This document shows, piece after piece, positions 1-7,900 of a DNA stretch of 64,000 nucleotides. The DNA comes from Thiomicrorhabdus sp. 6S3-12 (GTDB taxonomy: Bacteria; Pseudomonadota; Gammaproteobacteria; Thiomicrospirales; Thiomicrospiraceae), in contig NZ_JAGETW010000002.1 of NCBI RefSeq assembly GCF_017571475.1, positions 229,752 to 293,751 on the forward strand, in the 5' to 3' direction. Both the position numbers and the translations under genes were made by a program. The stretch's first letter is position 1; every line of letters begins with the position of its first letter. The notes under the pieces are model-generated. The model saw only the letters and a program-made list of their open reading frames with translations. It searched no databases and was not told the DNA's origin.

Positions 1-1504
1 TAGCCTGCTGTAAAGCCACCTCTATAGCCTGTTGTCGATCGACGATCACTTCGACGTCCTGTGGCGACTGCATACCCTTCAGCACCTGCTCGATAATCTT
101 TTCCGGTTCCTCGTTACGAGGGTTATCCGAAGTCACGATTACCTTATCCGCAAAGCGTTCGGCAACCGCGCCCATTAACGGACGTTTTTTTTGGTCGCGG
201 TCTCCGCCGCAACCGAATACCACCCAAACCCGTCCTTCATGAACGCTTTTATCAATATAAAACGGATCTTTCTGTGCATCACTTGCCTCCTGTTGATGCT
301 GTCGAACCGACTCAAGCAGTTTTTCCAAGGCATCATGAGTATGAGCAAAATCGACCACAACGGTAGGACGCTGGTGAACAATCTGCATCCGTCCCTCCAC
401 CGATTCGACGGTTCTGGCCGCTTCAACCACTTCATCCGGCTCAAAACCGTTGGCCATTACGCAACTGAGTGCACAAAGCAGGTTTTCGGCATTGAAAGCG
501 CCGAGCAAAGGCACATGAATCGGCAGCTTGCGTTGTGCATGCAACAAGATAAATGTCATTCCTTGCGGTGTGAGCTGCAAATCAATGCCAAGATTGACAC
601 ACAGGTTGAGCCACTCTTTCGGCTGCACCTCGTCCTCCAGCTCAGCGTGTTTCAGCTGGTAGCCCCAGAAAACGCAATCGTGCTGTCTAATGCAGTACGG
701 ATGACTGCGGTTCACCAGAGATTGGCCGACCGCATCGTTCAGGTTCAATATTTTGTGCTCGGCCGGAAAATCATGAAACAGCTTTACTTTAGCCGCCTCG
801 TAGGCTTCCTGAGAACCGTGAAAATCGAGATGATCGCTGCTGACCTGAGTCAGTGCCAAGGTCGCGAACCGCACCTTATCAATCCGCCCGAGTTCAATCG
901 CATGCGAGCTGACTTCCATCACCACATAATGCACACCCTGGGCAACAAACTGCGCCAGAAGTCGATGCACTTGAAGCACATCGGGAGTGGTATTCCGCCC
1001 TTTATGCAGCTGACCGAAAACCCCGTATCCCAAAGTGCCGATCACACCGACTTTGACATCCAGGCTTTGTAGCATCTGTGCGCAATAAAATGCTGTCGAG
1101 GTTTTACCATTGGTACCGGTAACGCCGATCACCCTAAGCTTGGAACTCGGAGAGTCATAAAACCAGTCCGCCAATCCGGCCAGTTCGTCTTTTAAAGCGG
1201 CGCAGTAGATAAAGTCTACCTGCAACTGCGCGCACAGCTGGCGCTCGGATTCCGACGGCAGACGGTCTGCCAGAACAACGGCAGCCCCTTTTTCGACCAC
1301 CTGAGGCAGATAATCAAGCCCGTGACTGCGCTGTCCCTGTACGGCGACAAAAACCGTCCCCCTTTCAACCTGACGGGAATCGTTGGTAAGGGAACGCAAC
1401 TCAAGTGTCTGTCCCGCTTTCGAAACATCCTCGTGAGAATGAATAAACTGCTCCAGCGACATCTTGCGCTGGAGATAAACGCTCAATTCGCCGAGGGACT
1501 TCAC
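1..1504 (-). CDS. murE: UDP-MurNAc-L-Ala-D-Glu:meso-DAP ligase MurE (3' end outside window)
   Basis: Cytoplasmic ATP-dependent ligase that adds meso-diaminopimelate to the muropeptide precursor. Translation of the minus strand gives 501 codons before the window edge. The Mur ligase P-loop GVTGTNGKTS lies at about residues 127-136. The motif DNPR at residues 460-463 is the known meso-DAP recognition signature, so DAP rather than lysine is the expected third residue. The start is taken as GTG at 1504, which shares one base with the ftsI stop (TAGTG), implying translational coupling; a G-rich run just upstream could serve as ribosome binding site. An in-frame ATG at about 1462 is a less likely alternative. 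Identity is clear; only the last residues are missing. Confidence 0.96.
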   Translation of the reverse strand, partial: MKSLGELSVYLQRKMSLEQFIHSHEDVSKAGQTLELRSLTNDSRQVERGTVFVAVQGQRSHGLDYLPQVVEKGAAVVLADRLPSESERQLCAQLQVDFIYCAALKDELAGLADWFYDSPSSKLRVIGVTGTNGKTSTAFYCAQMLQSLDVKVGVIGTLGYGVFGQLHKGRNTTPDVLQVHRLLAQFVAQGVHYVVMEVSSHAIELGRIDKVRFATLALTQVSSDHLDFHGSQEAYEAAKVKLFHDFPAEHKILNLNDAVGQSLVNRSHPYCIRQHDCVFWGYQLKHAELEDEVQPKEWLNLCVNLGIDLQLTPQGMTFILLHAQRKLPIHVPLLGAFNAENLLCALSCVMANGFEPDEVVEAARTVESVEGRMQIVHQRPTVVVDFAHTHDALEKLLESVRQHQQEASDAQKDPFYIDKSVHEGRVWVVFGCGGDRDQKKRPLMGAVAERFADKVIVTSDNPRNEEPEKIIEQVLKGMQSPQDVEVIVDRQQAIEVALQQA

Positions 1505-3510
1505 TACATCCCCCCCCGGGCAATCTGTCCGGCAAAACGCGGATCGGAAGCCGGCAATGGCAGATTCGGCAATTCCTGCCAGTCCGGTTTCACCTTACGC
1601 AAACGCAAAGCATTCTGCATGACTTCCTTGAAAACCGGGGCTGCTACCAAACCGCCGTAATACTTGCCGCGCGAAGGTTCGTTGACCGCGACAACCATTA
1701 CCATATCCGGATCGGAAGCCGGAACCATACCGGCAAAAAGTGAAAGATAGGTATTGTCTTCATAGCCCCCTTCACGGGAAACCTTGTGCGACGTTCCGGT
1801 TTTACCGGCAACCTGATACCCCGGAATCATGGCCAGAGGCGCTGTGCCGCCGGGCGCAACCACCTTATTCATCATATCCAGAACTTTCTGGCTCGCCTGC
1901 GGACTGAATATAGGCGTTGAAGCAGGAACCTCGTTTTCGCCCATTTTAAACAGCTGCGCTTCCAACATTCGTCCCTGATTGGCGAAAACCGTATAGGCTC
2001 GCGCCAGGGTCAGCAGGTTCACACTCAAACCGTAACCGTACGATGTTGTCGCCTGATCGATCTCGCTCCATAGAGAAACATCTTTCAGGCGCCCCGCTGT
2101 CTCGCCCGGCAGATAGGTATGCGTTCCCTCTTTGAATCCGAGCTGTTTGAACAGATCGTACTGTACTTCCGCCGGCATACGAAAAGCGATCTTGGCCGTT
2201 CCGACGTTACTGGATTTCTGAATAATTTCTTCCGGCGTCAGTACACCGTGGCGTGAGGTATCTTTAATCAACTTGCCCTGAACGCGCATAAAACCTCGAC
2301 CGGTATCGATCTCGGATTGCAGATCAACCACCCCTTCGTCGAGCGCTTTGGCAATCACGAACGGTTTCATGGTTGATCCCGGTTCCAGCACGTCGGCGAC
2401 AACACGATTTCGAATACCCGGGCCTCTGCGCTGCGCCGTGTCATTTACGTTAAAACTCGGCAGACTGGCCATTGCCAGAACCTCACCGGTTTTGGCATCT
2501 AAGACCACCGCACTGGCGCTCTTCGGCTGATGCTTATACATCACCTGTTTCAGCGCTTTATAGGTCAAATACTGAATATTCTGATCAATACTCAACACTA
2601 GAGGATTGCCGTCCTGCTCCTGCTTTTTTGTTTTCAGCAGATTAATGACATTACCTTTAACGTCCTTAACGACAATTTTTTTGCCGCTGCGGCCGCTCAG
2701 GTGTTTGTTGTAAGCCAACTCAATGCCTTCGATCCCCTTACCGTCGACATTCGTGTAACCGAGCAGATTGGCCATGCTTTCGCCGTTCGGGTAATAGCGT
2801 TTATATTCGGTACTGACATACACATGCGGCAGGCGAAGCGCTTCAATCTTGTCTCTGAAATCCGGCGTCAGACTGCGTTTAACATACATGTGGCGGCGTT
2901 TCTGATTGGCATAGGCGCGCTTGCGCAGCTCAGTGGCCGAAATTCCCAAAACCTTTGCCAGACGGTCAAAGGTATAGATAATGCGATCCAGTTCTTTCTC
3001 GTTGATCCACAGAGAGTGATACTCTTTTTTTACCGAAACTTGTCGCTGCAGACCTTGATACTCGGATACGTAGCTGTGCTCGGTCTTTTTGATATGAACG
3101 CCGGGCAAGGAAAGCTGTTCGATTTTCTCTTTAAGCTCAGGGGTTTTGATATAGCGGATAAAGCTTAGATTACGATCACGGTTCTCGCGCGCCCGTTGCA
3201 GAAGCTGATTGTTCTTCAGCCCGATAAGCTGTAAAAACTCGTGATAATTGGCTTCATTTTTAACGATCTGCTTCGGATCCAGTTCCACCGCGACCATCGG
3301 CGTGCTCATTGCCAGCAGGTTGCCGTTTCGGTCGTAAATCTGACCGCGGACACCGGGAACGTTATAGCTGCGGATATGCCGGTCGTCAGCCTTCTCCTGA
3401 TATTCGTCCGCTTTGACGATTTGGGTAATGAAAGCTTTGGCGACCAGAGCCGACATCATCATCACGATAAGAAAAAAGATCACAATTTCCCGGTTTAGAA
3501 ATCTATTCAC
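1504..3510 (-). CDS. ftsI: Division transpeptidase FtsI (PBP3), with duplicated pedestal module
   Basis: Septal peptidoglycan transpeptidase anchored in the inner membrane. I chose GTG at 3510 (668 residues): an AAGGA ribosome binding site sits 8 bases upstream, and it overlaps the ftsL stop by 8 bases. An upstream in-frame ATG at 3600 gives 698 residues but lacks a ribosome binding site and overlaps ftsL by about 98 bases. One membrane helix lies at about residues 7-27. Active-site motifs are STMK (Ser379), SSN (433-435) and KTG (570-572). The protein is about 80-95 residues longer than usual FtsI (570-590). The excess is explained by two similar segments before the transpeptidase domain, residues 93-140 and 185-232, described in the findings. 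Confidence 0.95.
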   Translation of the reverse strand: MNRFLNREIVIFFLIVMMMSALVAKAFITQIVKADEYQEKADDRHIRSYNVPGVRGQIYDRNGNLLAMSTPMVAVELDPKQIVKNEANYHEFLQLIGLKNNQLLQRARENRDRNLSFIRYIKTPELKEKIEQLSLPGVHIKKTEHSYVSEYQGLQRQVSVKKEYHSLWINEKELDRIIYTFDRLAKVLGISATELRKRAYANQKRRHMYVKRSLTPDFRDKIEALRLPHVYVSTEYKRYYPNGESMANLLGYTNVDGKGIEGIELAYNKHLSGRSGKKIVVKDVKGNVINLLKTKKQEQDGNPLVLSIDQNIQYLTYKALKQVMYKHQPKSASAVVLDAKTGEVLAMASLPSFNVNDTAQRRGPGIRNRVVADVLEPGSTMKPFVIAKALDEGVVDLQSEIDTGRGFMRVQGKLIKDTSRHGVLTPEEIIQKSSNVGTAKIAFRMPAEVQYDLFKQLGFKEGTHTYLPGETAGRLKDVSLWSEIDQATTSYGYGLSVNLLTLARAYTVFANQGRMLEAQLFKMGENEVPASTPIFSPQASQKVLDMMNKVVAPGGTAPLAMIPGYQVAGKTGTSHKVSREGGYEDNTYLSLFAGMVPASDPDMVMVVAVNEPSRGKYYGGLVAAPVFKEVMQNALRLRKVKPDWQELPNLPLPASDPRFAGQIARGGM

Positions 3511-3832
3511 TATCCATTTCCTTATCGACAATATAGACCGTCTGCTTCTGCTTCTGGCTACTGACCATCTTGAGTTCTTCTTTAGCGATGCGTTCGACAT
3601 TGGCCGGTGAAGTCAGATGCATTTTTTCCAGCATCAACTCCCCCCACTCGTGCCGCGCCGCCACAAGTTGGTCGACATTTTTGTAATACTCTTTTTGAAT
3701 GCCTCTGATCTGATGCGACAAATAGATATTGCCGAACAGCAAAGCAAACAAAAACAGGACTAAAAAAATCAATAAAAAAAGCCCACCAGACTTTGAATAA
3801 CTCAAGTTTGCGGGCTTCGACGATTGAGACAT
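3503..3832 (-). CDS. ftsL: Cell division protein FtsL
   Basis: Small bitopic division protein, partner of FtsB and FtsQ in the divisome. The start is ATG at 3832 because AGGAGG lies 4 bases upstream; a longer reading with eight extra residues (to 3856) has no such site. The 109-residue protein has a short cytoplasmic tail, one hydrophobic segment at about residues 17-38, then a periplasmic coiled-coil region ending in the FtsL-like pattern with W, L, P and VE..A residues. It lies between ftsZ and ftsI, as expected for ftsL except that ftsZ replaces rsmH as its direct upstream neighbour. The assignment rests on position, topology and the C-terminal pattern. Confidence 0.9.
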   Translation of the reverse strand: MSQSSKPANLSYSKSGGLFLLIFLVLFLFALLFGNIYLSHQIRGIQKEYYKNVDQLVAARHEWGELMLEKMHLTSPANVERIAKEELKMVSSQKQKQTVYIVDKEMDSE

Positions 3833-3898
3833 CAATCCTCCTAAAGACCCGACCAAGCAGACAGAGGAACTTGGCCGGGCGGGATTTACAGCAGTTTT

Positions 3899-5293
3899 TT
3901 AATCTTTCTGGCGGCGTAGGAAAGCCGGAATATCCAACAGATCACGTTTACCGTATTTATCGTTTACCAGACTGGCCATCGTTGTTTGTGCGGCCGCCTG
4001 AGTTTCGACATCCTGCATCGTCATGGCACCGCTCTGAGGTTGAGCAACACCTGCCTGAGCATTAAAATTCTCGGCTGACATCTGGACCGGCTGGGCAGCT
4101 GGCGCAGCTTCCTGAACTGGTTGCTGAACCGCCTGCGGAGCCTGTTGCGCGGAATAGTTCATTTCAGATGAACTCTGGTGCATAGTGTAATTCGGCTGCT
4201 GATGAGACGGTTGAGCAGGTGCTGTCTGTTCCTGAGTCGCTTGAGTAGAATACTGCACAGACTGCTGCATCTGATTTACCGCACTATTAAGCCCCATATT
4301 GCGAACCTGCTGTGGTTGCGGAGCAGTATCTTCGCGACGCGACAGACCTGTCGCAACGACAGTAACACGAATTTCGTCATTCATGCTCTCGTCCAGAGAG
4401 TTACCGATAATGACTTTGGCATCCGGAGCCGCAACCTGATCGATTACGTCACCGACCGCATTGAATTCGCTGATTGTCAGATTCGGACCACTCGTTACAT
4501 TAATCAGAATTCCTTTGGCGCCAGAGACTTCGATATCGTCAAGCAGAGGGTGAGCAATCGCTTTTTTGGTTGCCTTGATCGCACGATCGTCACCGGTCGC
4601 ATAACCGACACCCATCAACGCCATTCCGCGCTCGGACATAACGGTACGCAAATCTTCAAAGTCAACGTTAATCAGACCAGGACGAGTAACCAGCTCGGTA
4701 ATCCCCTGCACGGCACTCAACAGGATTTCGTTGGCATAGTTGAAAGCGTTGCTTAGCGTAAAGTCATCGCCAACGATTTCCTGCAACTTATCGTTAGGAA
4801 TCGTAATCAGAGAATCGACATGCTGAGTCAGTTCATCAATACCCGCCTGAGCTGCCGCACCGCGACGCTCGTATGAAAACGGCTTACTGACAACACCGAC
4901 GACCAGAATACCCATTTCACGCGCAAGCTGTGCCACAACCGGAGCGGAACCGGTACCGGTACCACCACCCATACCGGCAGCCAAGAACAACATATCCGCA
5001 CCTTCGATTTCGCCTTTAATCGCTTCCATCGAATCTCTGGTTGCCATGCGACCCTTTTCCGGATCAGCACCGGCACCTAAACCTTTCTCACCCAGCTGGA
5101 TACGGTTCTGAACACGGGAATGCGCCAAAGCCTGCGCATCGGTATTGGCGACAATAAAGTCGACACCTTCGATGGTATTTTCCATCATAAAGTTAACGGC
5201 ATTACCGCCACCGCCGCCAAGGCCGATGACCTTGATTACCGGCATGCCGGCTTCGCGAATATCGCTTGCTGCATCATCTGAAATGAATTTCAT
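3899..5293 (-). CDS. ftsZ: Cell division GTPase FtsZ, in unusual dcw position
   Basis: Tubulin-like GTPase that forms the Z ring. The 464-residue protein has the tubulin signature GGGTGTG at 109-115 and the T7 loop NVDFED around 209-214. A Gln/Ala-rich disordered linker runs from about 330 to 445. The conserved C-terminal peptide, core LDIPAFLRRQ, binds FtsA and ZipA in the family. ATG at 5293 has AGAGGA upstream. All catalytic parts look intact, so this is a functional-looking ftsZ. It lies between rsmH and ftsL; in nearly all dcw clusters ftsZ is last, after ftsQ and ftsA. Whether a second ftsZ exists at the distal end cannot be seen from this window. Confidence 0.98.
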   Translation of the reverse strand: MKFISDDAASDIREAGMPVIKVIGLGGGGGNAVNFMMENTIEGVDFIVANTDAQALAHSRVQNRIQLGEKGLGAGADPEKGRMATRDSMEAIKGEIEGADMLFLAAGMGGGTGTGSAPVVAQLAREMGILVVGVVSKPFSYERRGAAAQAGIDELTQHVDSLITIPNDKLQEIVGDDFTLSNAFNYANEILLSAVQGITELVTRPGLINVDFEDLRTVMSERGMALMGVGYATGDDRAIKATKKAIAHPLLDDIEVSGAKGILINVTSGPNLTISEFNAVGDVIDQVAAPDAKVIIGNSLDESMNDEIRVTVVATGLSRREDTAPQPQQVRNMGLNSAVNQMQQSVQYSTQATQEQTAPAQPSHQQPNYTMHQSSSEMNYSAQQAPQAVQQPVQEAAPAAQPVQMSAENFNAQAGVAQPQSGAMTMQDVETQAAAQTTMASLVNDKYGKRDLLDIPAFLRRQKD

Positions 5294-5350
5294 GTCTCTA
5301 TCCTCTGTCTTTCTGAAACTTTTTTACTGCGTTTTGTAATCCAATTACTT

Positions 5351-6289
5351 TTACTGTGTAAGCCTTTCCGCGATTCTTAGGACCGCGCTGCGCGACCGGG
5401 CATTCAACTCACACTCATCCTTGCTGGGAAAAATCGGCTTACCGATTCTTTTTAACACCGGTTCAATTACCTCTATTTGCACCGGTGAGTCCGGGAAAAG
5501 ATCCCGAATTTTTGACTGGTCGCGGATAAACACCTTGGCGATCCGATCCTCCAAAGAATGGAAACTGATCACGGCCAGTCGGCCACCTGGAGCGAGAACA
5601 TCCAGAGAGCCTTGTAATACATTTTTCAATACATCCAGTTCGCGGTTAACGGCAATACGGATTGCCTGAAAAGTTCGCGTTGCAGGATGTTTGTTTTTTT
5701 CTTTTTTCGGTAGCACCCGCTCAACGACTTCAGCCAGATCTTTCGTGGTATTCAGCTCTCCGGCATCGGCTGCTTCTTTTATGACTCTGGCGACCCGTCC
5801 GGAAAACCGCTCTTCGCCGTAATTCTGCAAGACCAGCTTCAGCGTTTTCTCGTCAACCTCTTGCAACCACTCTTTTGCACTGACCCCTTCCTGCGGATTC
5901 ATCCGCATATCCAGAGGCCCTTCACGCATAAAACTGAAACCGCGCTGCGCATCGTCAAGTTGCGGCGAGGACACGCCCAGATCCATCAAAACACCATCTA
6001 CCTTACCCAGCAGATCGCGCTGCCGGCAGTAAGCGTCCAAATGTTCGAAACTGCCATGAATAATTTCAAACCGCGGGTCCTGAAAATGCTCATGCGCATA
6101 GGCGACGGCCTGCGGATCCTGATCGATCGCGTAAAGCTTACCGTTTTCTCCCAGACGATCCAAAATCGCCCGAGAGTGCCCGCCTCTCCCGAAGGTACAA
6201 TCGAAATAGATACCGTCCGGTTTAATATTGAGAGCATCAATGGATTCTTGTAAAAGAACGGAAAAATGCTGGTTAAAATTTTCACTCAT
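5351..6289 (-). CDS. rsmH: 16S rRNA m4C1402 methyltransferase RsmH
   Basis: SAM-dependent N4-methylation of cytidine 1402 in 16S rRNA (formerly MraW). The 312 residues match the family length. The SAM-binding motif FDCTFGRGGHS is at about 29-39, and the later MDLGVSSPQLD and RTFQAIRI stretches are typical of RsmH. It is the second gene of the dcw operon, 32 bases after mraZ. The ribosome binding site before ATG 6289 is weak. The gene is followed by a 57-base gap and then ftsZ instead of ftsL. Confidence 0.97.
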   Translation of the reverse strand: MSENFNQHFSVLLQESIDALNIKPDGIYFDCTFGRGGHSRAILDRLGENGKLYAIDQDPQAVAYAHEHFQDPRFEIIHGSFEHLDAYCRQRDLLGKVDGVLMDLGVSSPQLDDAQRGFSFMREGPLDMRMNPQEGVSAKEWLQEVDEKTLKLVLQNYGEERFSGRVARVIKEAADAGELNTTKDLAEVVERVLPKKEKNKHPATRTFQAIRIAVNRELDVLKNVLQGSLDVLAPGGRLAVISFHSLEDRIAKVFIRDQSKIRDLFPDSPVQIEVIEPVLKRIGKPIFPSKDECELNARSRSAVLRIAERLTQ

Positions 6290-6321
6290 GGGATGGATCG
6301 CTTCTTTTAAATCAGCATTTA

Positions 6322-6777
6322 TTAAAAACTCAGGTCGCCAAGCAGTTCGGACATCTCTTCCAGATCAATCTCTTCCAGAATGTCATCACAGGTCGCATCC
6401 CAAGCCGCTCTATCCCAAAGTTCGAATTTCTTGCCCTGACCGACCAGCGTCGATTCCTTAGCGATTTCCGCATAACCGAGCTGTTCTTTGGTGACCAGAA
6501 TGCGCCCCTGACCATCCATGACCTGCTCAACCGCGCGACCAACGAAGATTCTCTGTAACGCGCGTACGGATTTGGACGAGTTCGGCAGCGCCATAATTTT
6601 GTCTTCAACCGCGCGCCATTCCTGATATGGATAGAGCGCCAGACACTTTGCATTCAGGTCCAGGGCAATAATTAGGGTCGACTTGTGTTCTTCCACCAAG
6701 TATTCACGGAATTTTTTCGGAATTGCGATCCGCCCTTTGGCATCAACGCTCAAATTGTAATTTCCGCGAAAAAACAC
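6322..6777 (-). CDS. mraZ: Transcriptional regulator MraZ
   Basis: AbrB-like (double MraZ domain) DNA-binding protein that represses the dcw operon it heads. It has 151 residues. The N-terminal half opens with FRGNYNLSVDAKGRIAIPKK and the second MraZ repeat contains DGQGRILV. The start is GTG at 6777; the only ribosome-binding-like sequence (GGTGA) overlaps the MraZ operator repeats immediately upstream, so operator binding could also interfere with the ribosome binding region of the DNA leader. Confidence 0.96.
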   Translation of the reverse strand: MFFRGNYNLSVDAKGRIAIPKKFREYLVEEHKSTLIIALDLNAKCLALYPYQEWRAVEDKIMALPNSSKSVRALQRIFVGRAVEQVMDGQGRILVTKEQLGYAEIAKESTLVGQGKKFELWDRAAWDATCDDILEEIDLEEMSELLGDLSF

Positions 6778-6783
6778 CTAATT

Positions 6784-6808
6784 CACCACTTTTCACCACT
6801 TTACCCCA
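6784..6808 (-). promoter_or_regulatory. MraZ operator: three TGG-type direct repeats
   Basis: Read on the minus strand there are three pentamers, TGGGG, TGGTG and TGGTG, each separated by exactly 5 bases (plus-strand positions 6804-6808, 6794-6798, 6784-6788). This is the known MraZ box layout of TGGGN-like repeats with 5-base spacers. It lies 7 bases before the mraZ GTG and downstream of the predicted transcription start, as in the Escherichia coli mra promoter, so autorepression is expected. Confidence 0.88.
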
Positions 6809-6820
6809 CATTCGTAACTA

Positions 6821-6849
6821 ACTATATTCATCCGCCTCATCAGTGTCAA
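6821..6849 (-). promoter_or_regulatory. Sigma-70 promoter of the dcw operon (Pmra)
   Basis: Minus strand: TTGACA (6849-6844), a 17-base spacer, then TATAGT (6826-6821). This matches consensus at 11 of 12 positions with optimal spacing. Transcription would begin near 6814, placing the MraZ operator at about +6 to +30. It is the strongest promoter-like sequence I found in the window and would drive mraZ, rsmH, ftsZ, ftsL, ftsI and murE. Confidence 0.85.
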
Positions 6850-7437
6850 CATAGTGCCTACTCTAAAATTCTTTTATATGACAACAACTTAGAGAGCAAT
6901 AATCACCCCCTTAAGAGAACTTAAATAAAAAATTCCCCTGCCTTTTCATTGACTTATGAATAAATTCAAAAAACAACCTTAAACAAACCTTACAAATAAC
7001 GCCTCTTATACCATGCTCTAAATACCCTGTTTTCTAAAGGGAAAAAACAGCCTATATAGTTACTTAAAATAAAATAAAAACAACATATAGTGGTAAGTAG
7101 AAAAACCCACGTTTTTTTTCAACTTTTTTTTATTTTTTTTCAGGAGTTAACAATTTAATTTTTGATACAATTTTCAAGTTTAAATAAGACAAAAATACAA
7201 GCCGATAGAGAATGGCGGAGAAAACCGGAAAAAAACCTGAAAACACCCGCTTTAAGGCTAAATCGATGAACAAAATCGGAGCACTGATAAGAACGGTGGG
7301 GAATTTTCCCTAAAAAGATTACTTTTGGAGAAAAGTGGCGATTGAAACTTAAAAATTGACGGCTTCTGATGAAGTAAACCGATCGGGAGAAACGAGTCGA
7401 AAAAAGACTCAGACCGGGAACAAGAAAGAAGAAAAAA
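6850..7437. other. AT-rich intergenic region without a recognisable gene
   Basis: About 590 bases between the mraZ promoter and the 3' end of rnpB. It is much richer in A and T than its surroundings, with T-runs of 8 to 9 at 7113-7140. I see no coding frame with a ribosome binding site and no strong hairpin. Minus-strand T-runs just beyond the rnpB 3' end (7420-7440) might help end that transcript, and a short GAGTC/GACTC hairpin lies at about 7395-7411. Apart from these I see nothing interpretable. Confidence 0.5.
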
Positions 7438-7815
<378 letters not shown>

Positions 7816-7822
7816 GGCGCGC

Positions 7823-7828
7823 ATCTTA
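7823..7828 (-). promoter_or_regulatory. Probable -10 box of rnpB
   Basis: TAAGAT on the minus strand, 7 bases before the predicted 5' end of the RNase P RNA at 7815. No good -35 box is visible; the region 17-18 bases upstream reads TCGTTT/GTCGTT. Confidence 0.5.
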
Positions 7829-7900
7829 CCTTATTCGCCGACAAAAAACGACTTAAATAAATTCCGGCCGCTCATCAGCGAAGAATTCCTTCAACTCGGT

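Noticed and set aside
191..1072. 293-codon plus-strand reading frame at the left edge
   Set aside because: It lies antisense to murE, whose frame has clear Mur ligase motifs; its translation shows no family pattern and it has no ribosome binding site.
3511..3600. Upstream start of ftsI giving 30 more residues
   Set aside because: No ribosome binding site, and it overlaps ftsL by about 98 bases, while GTG 3510 has a good site.
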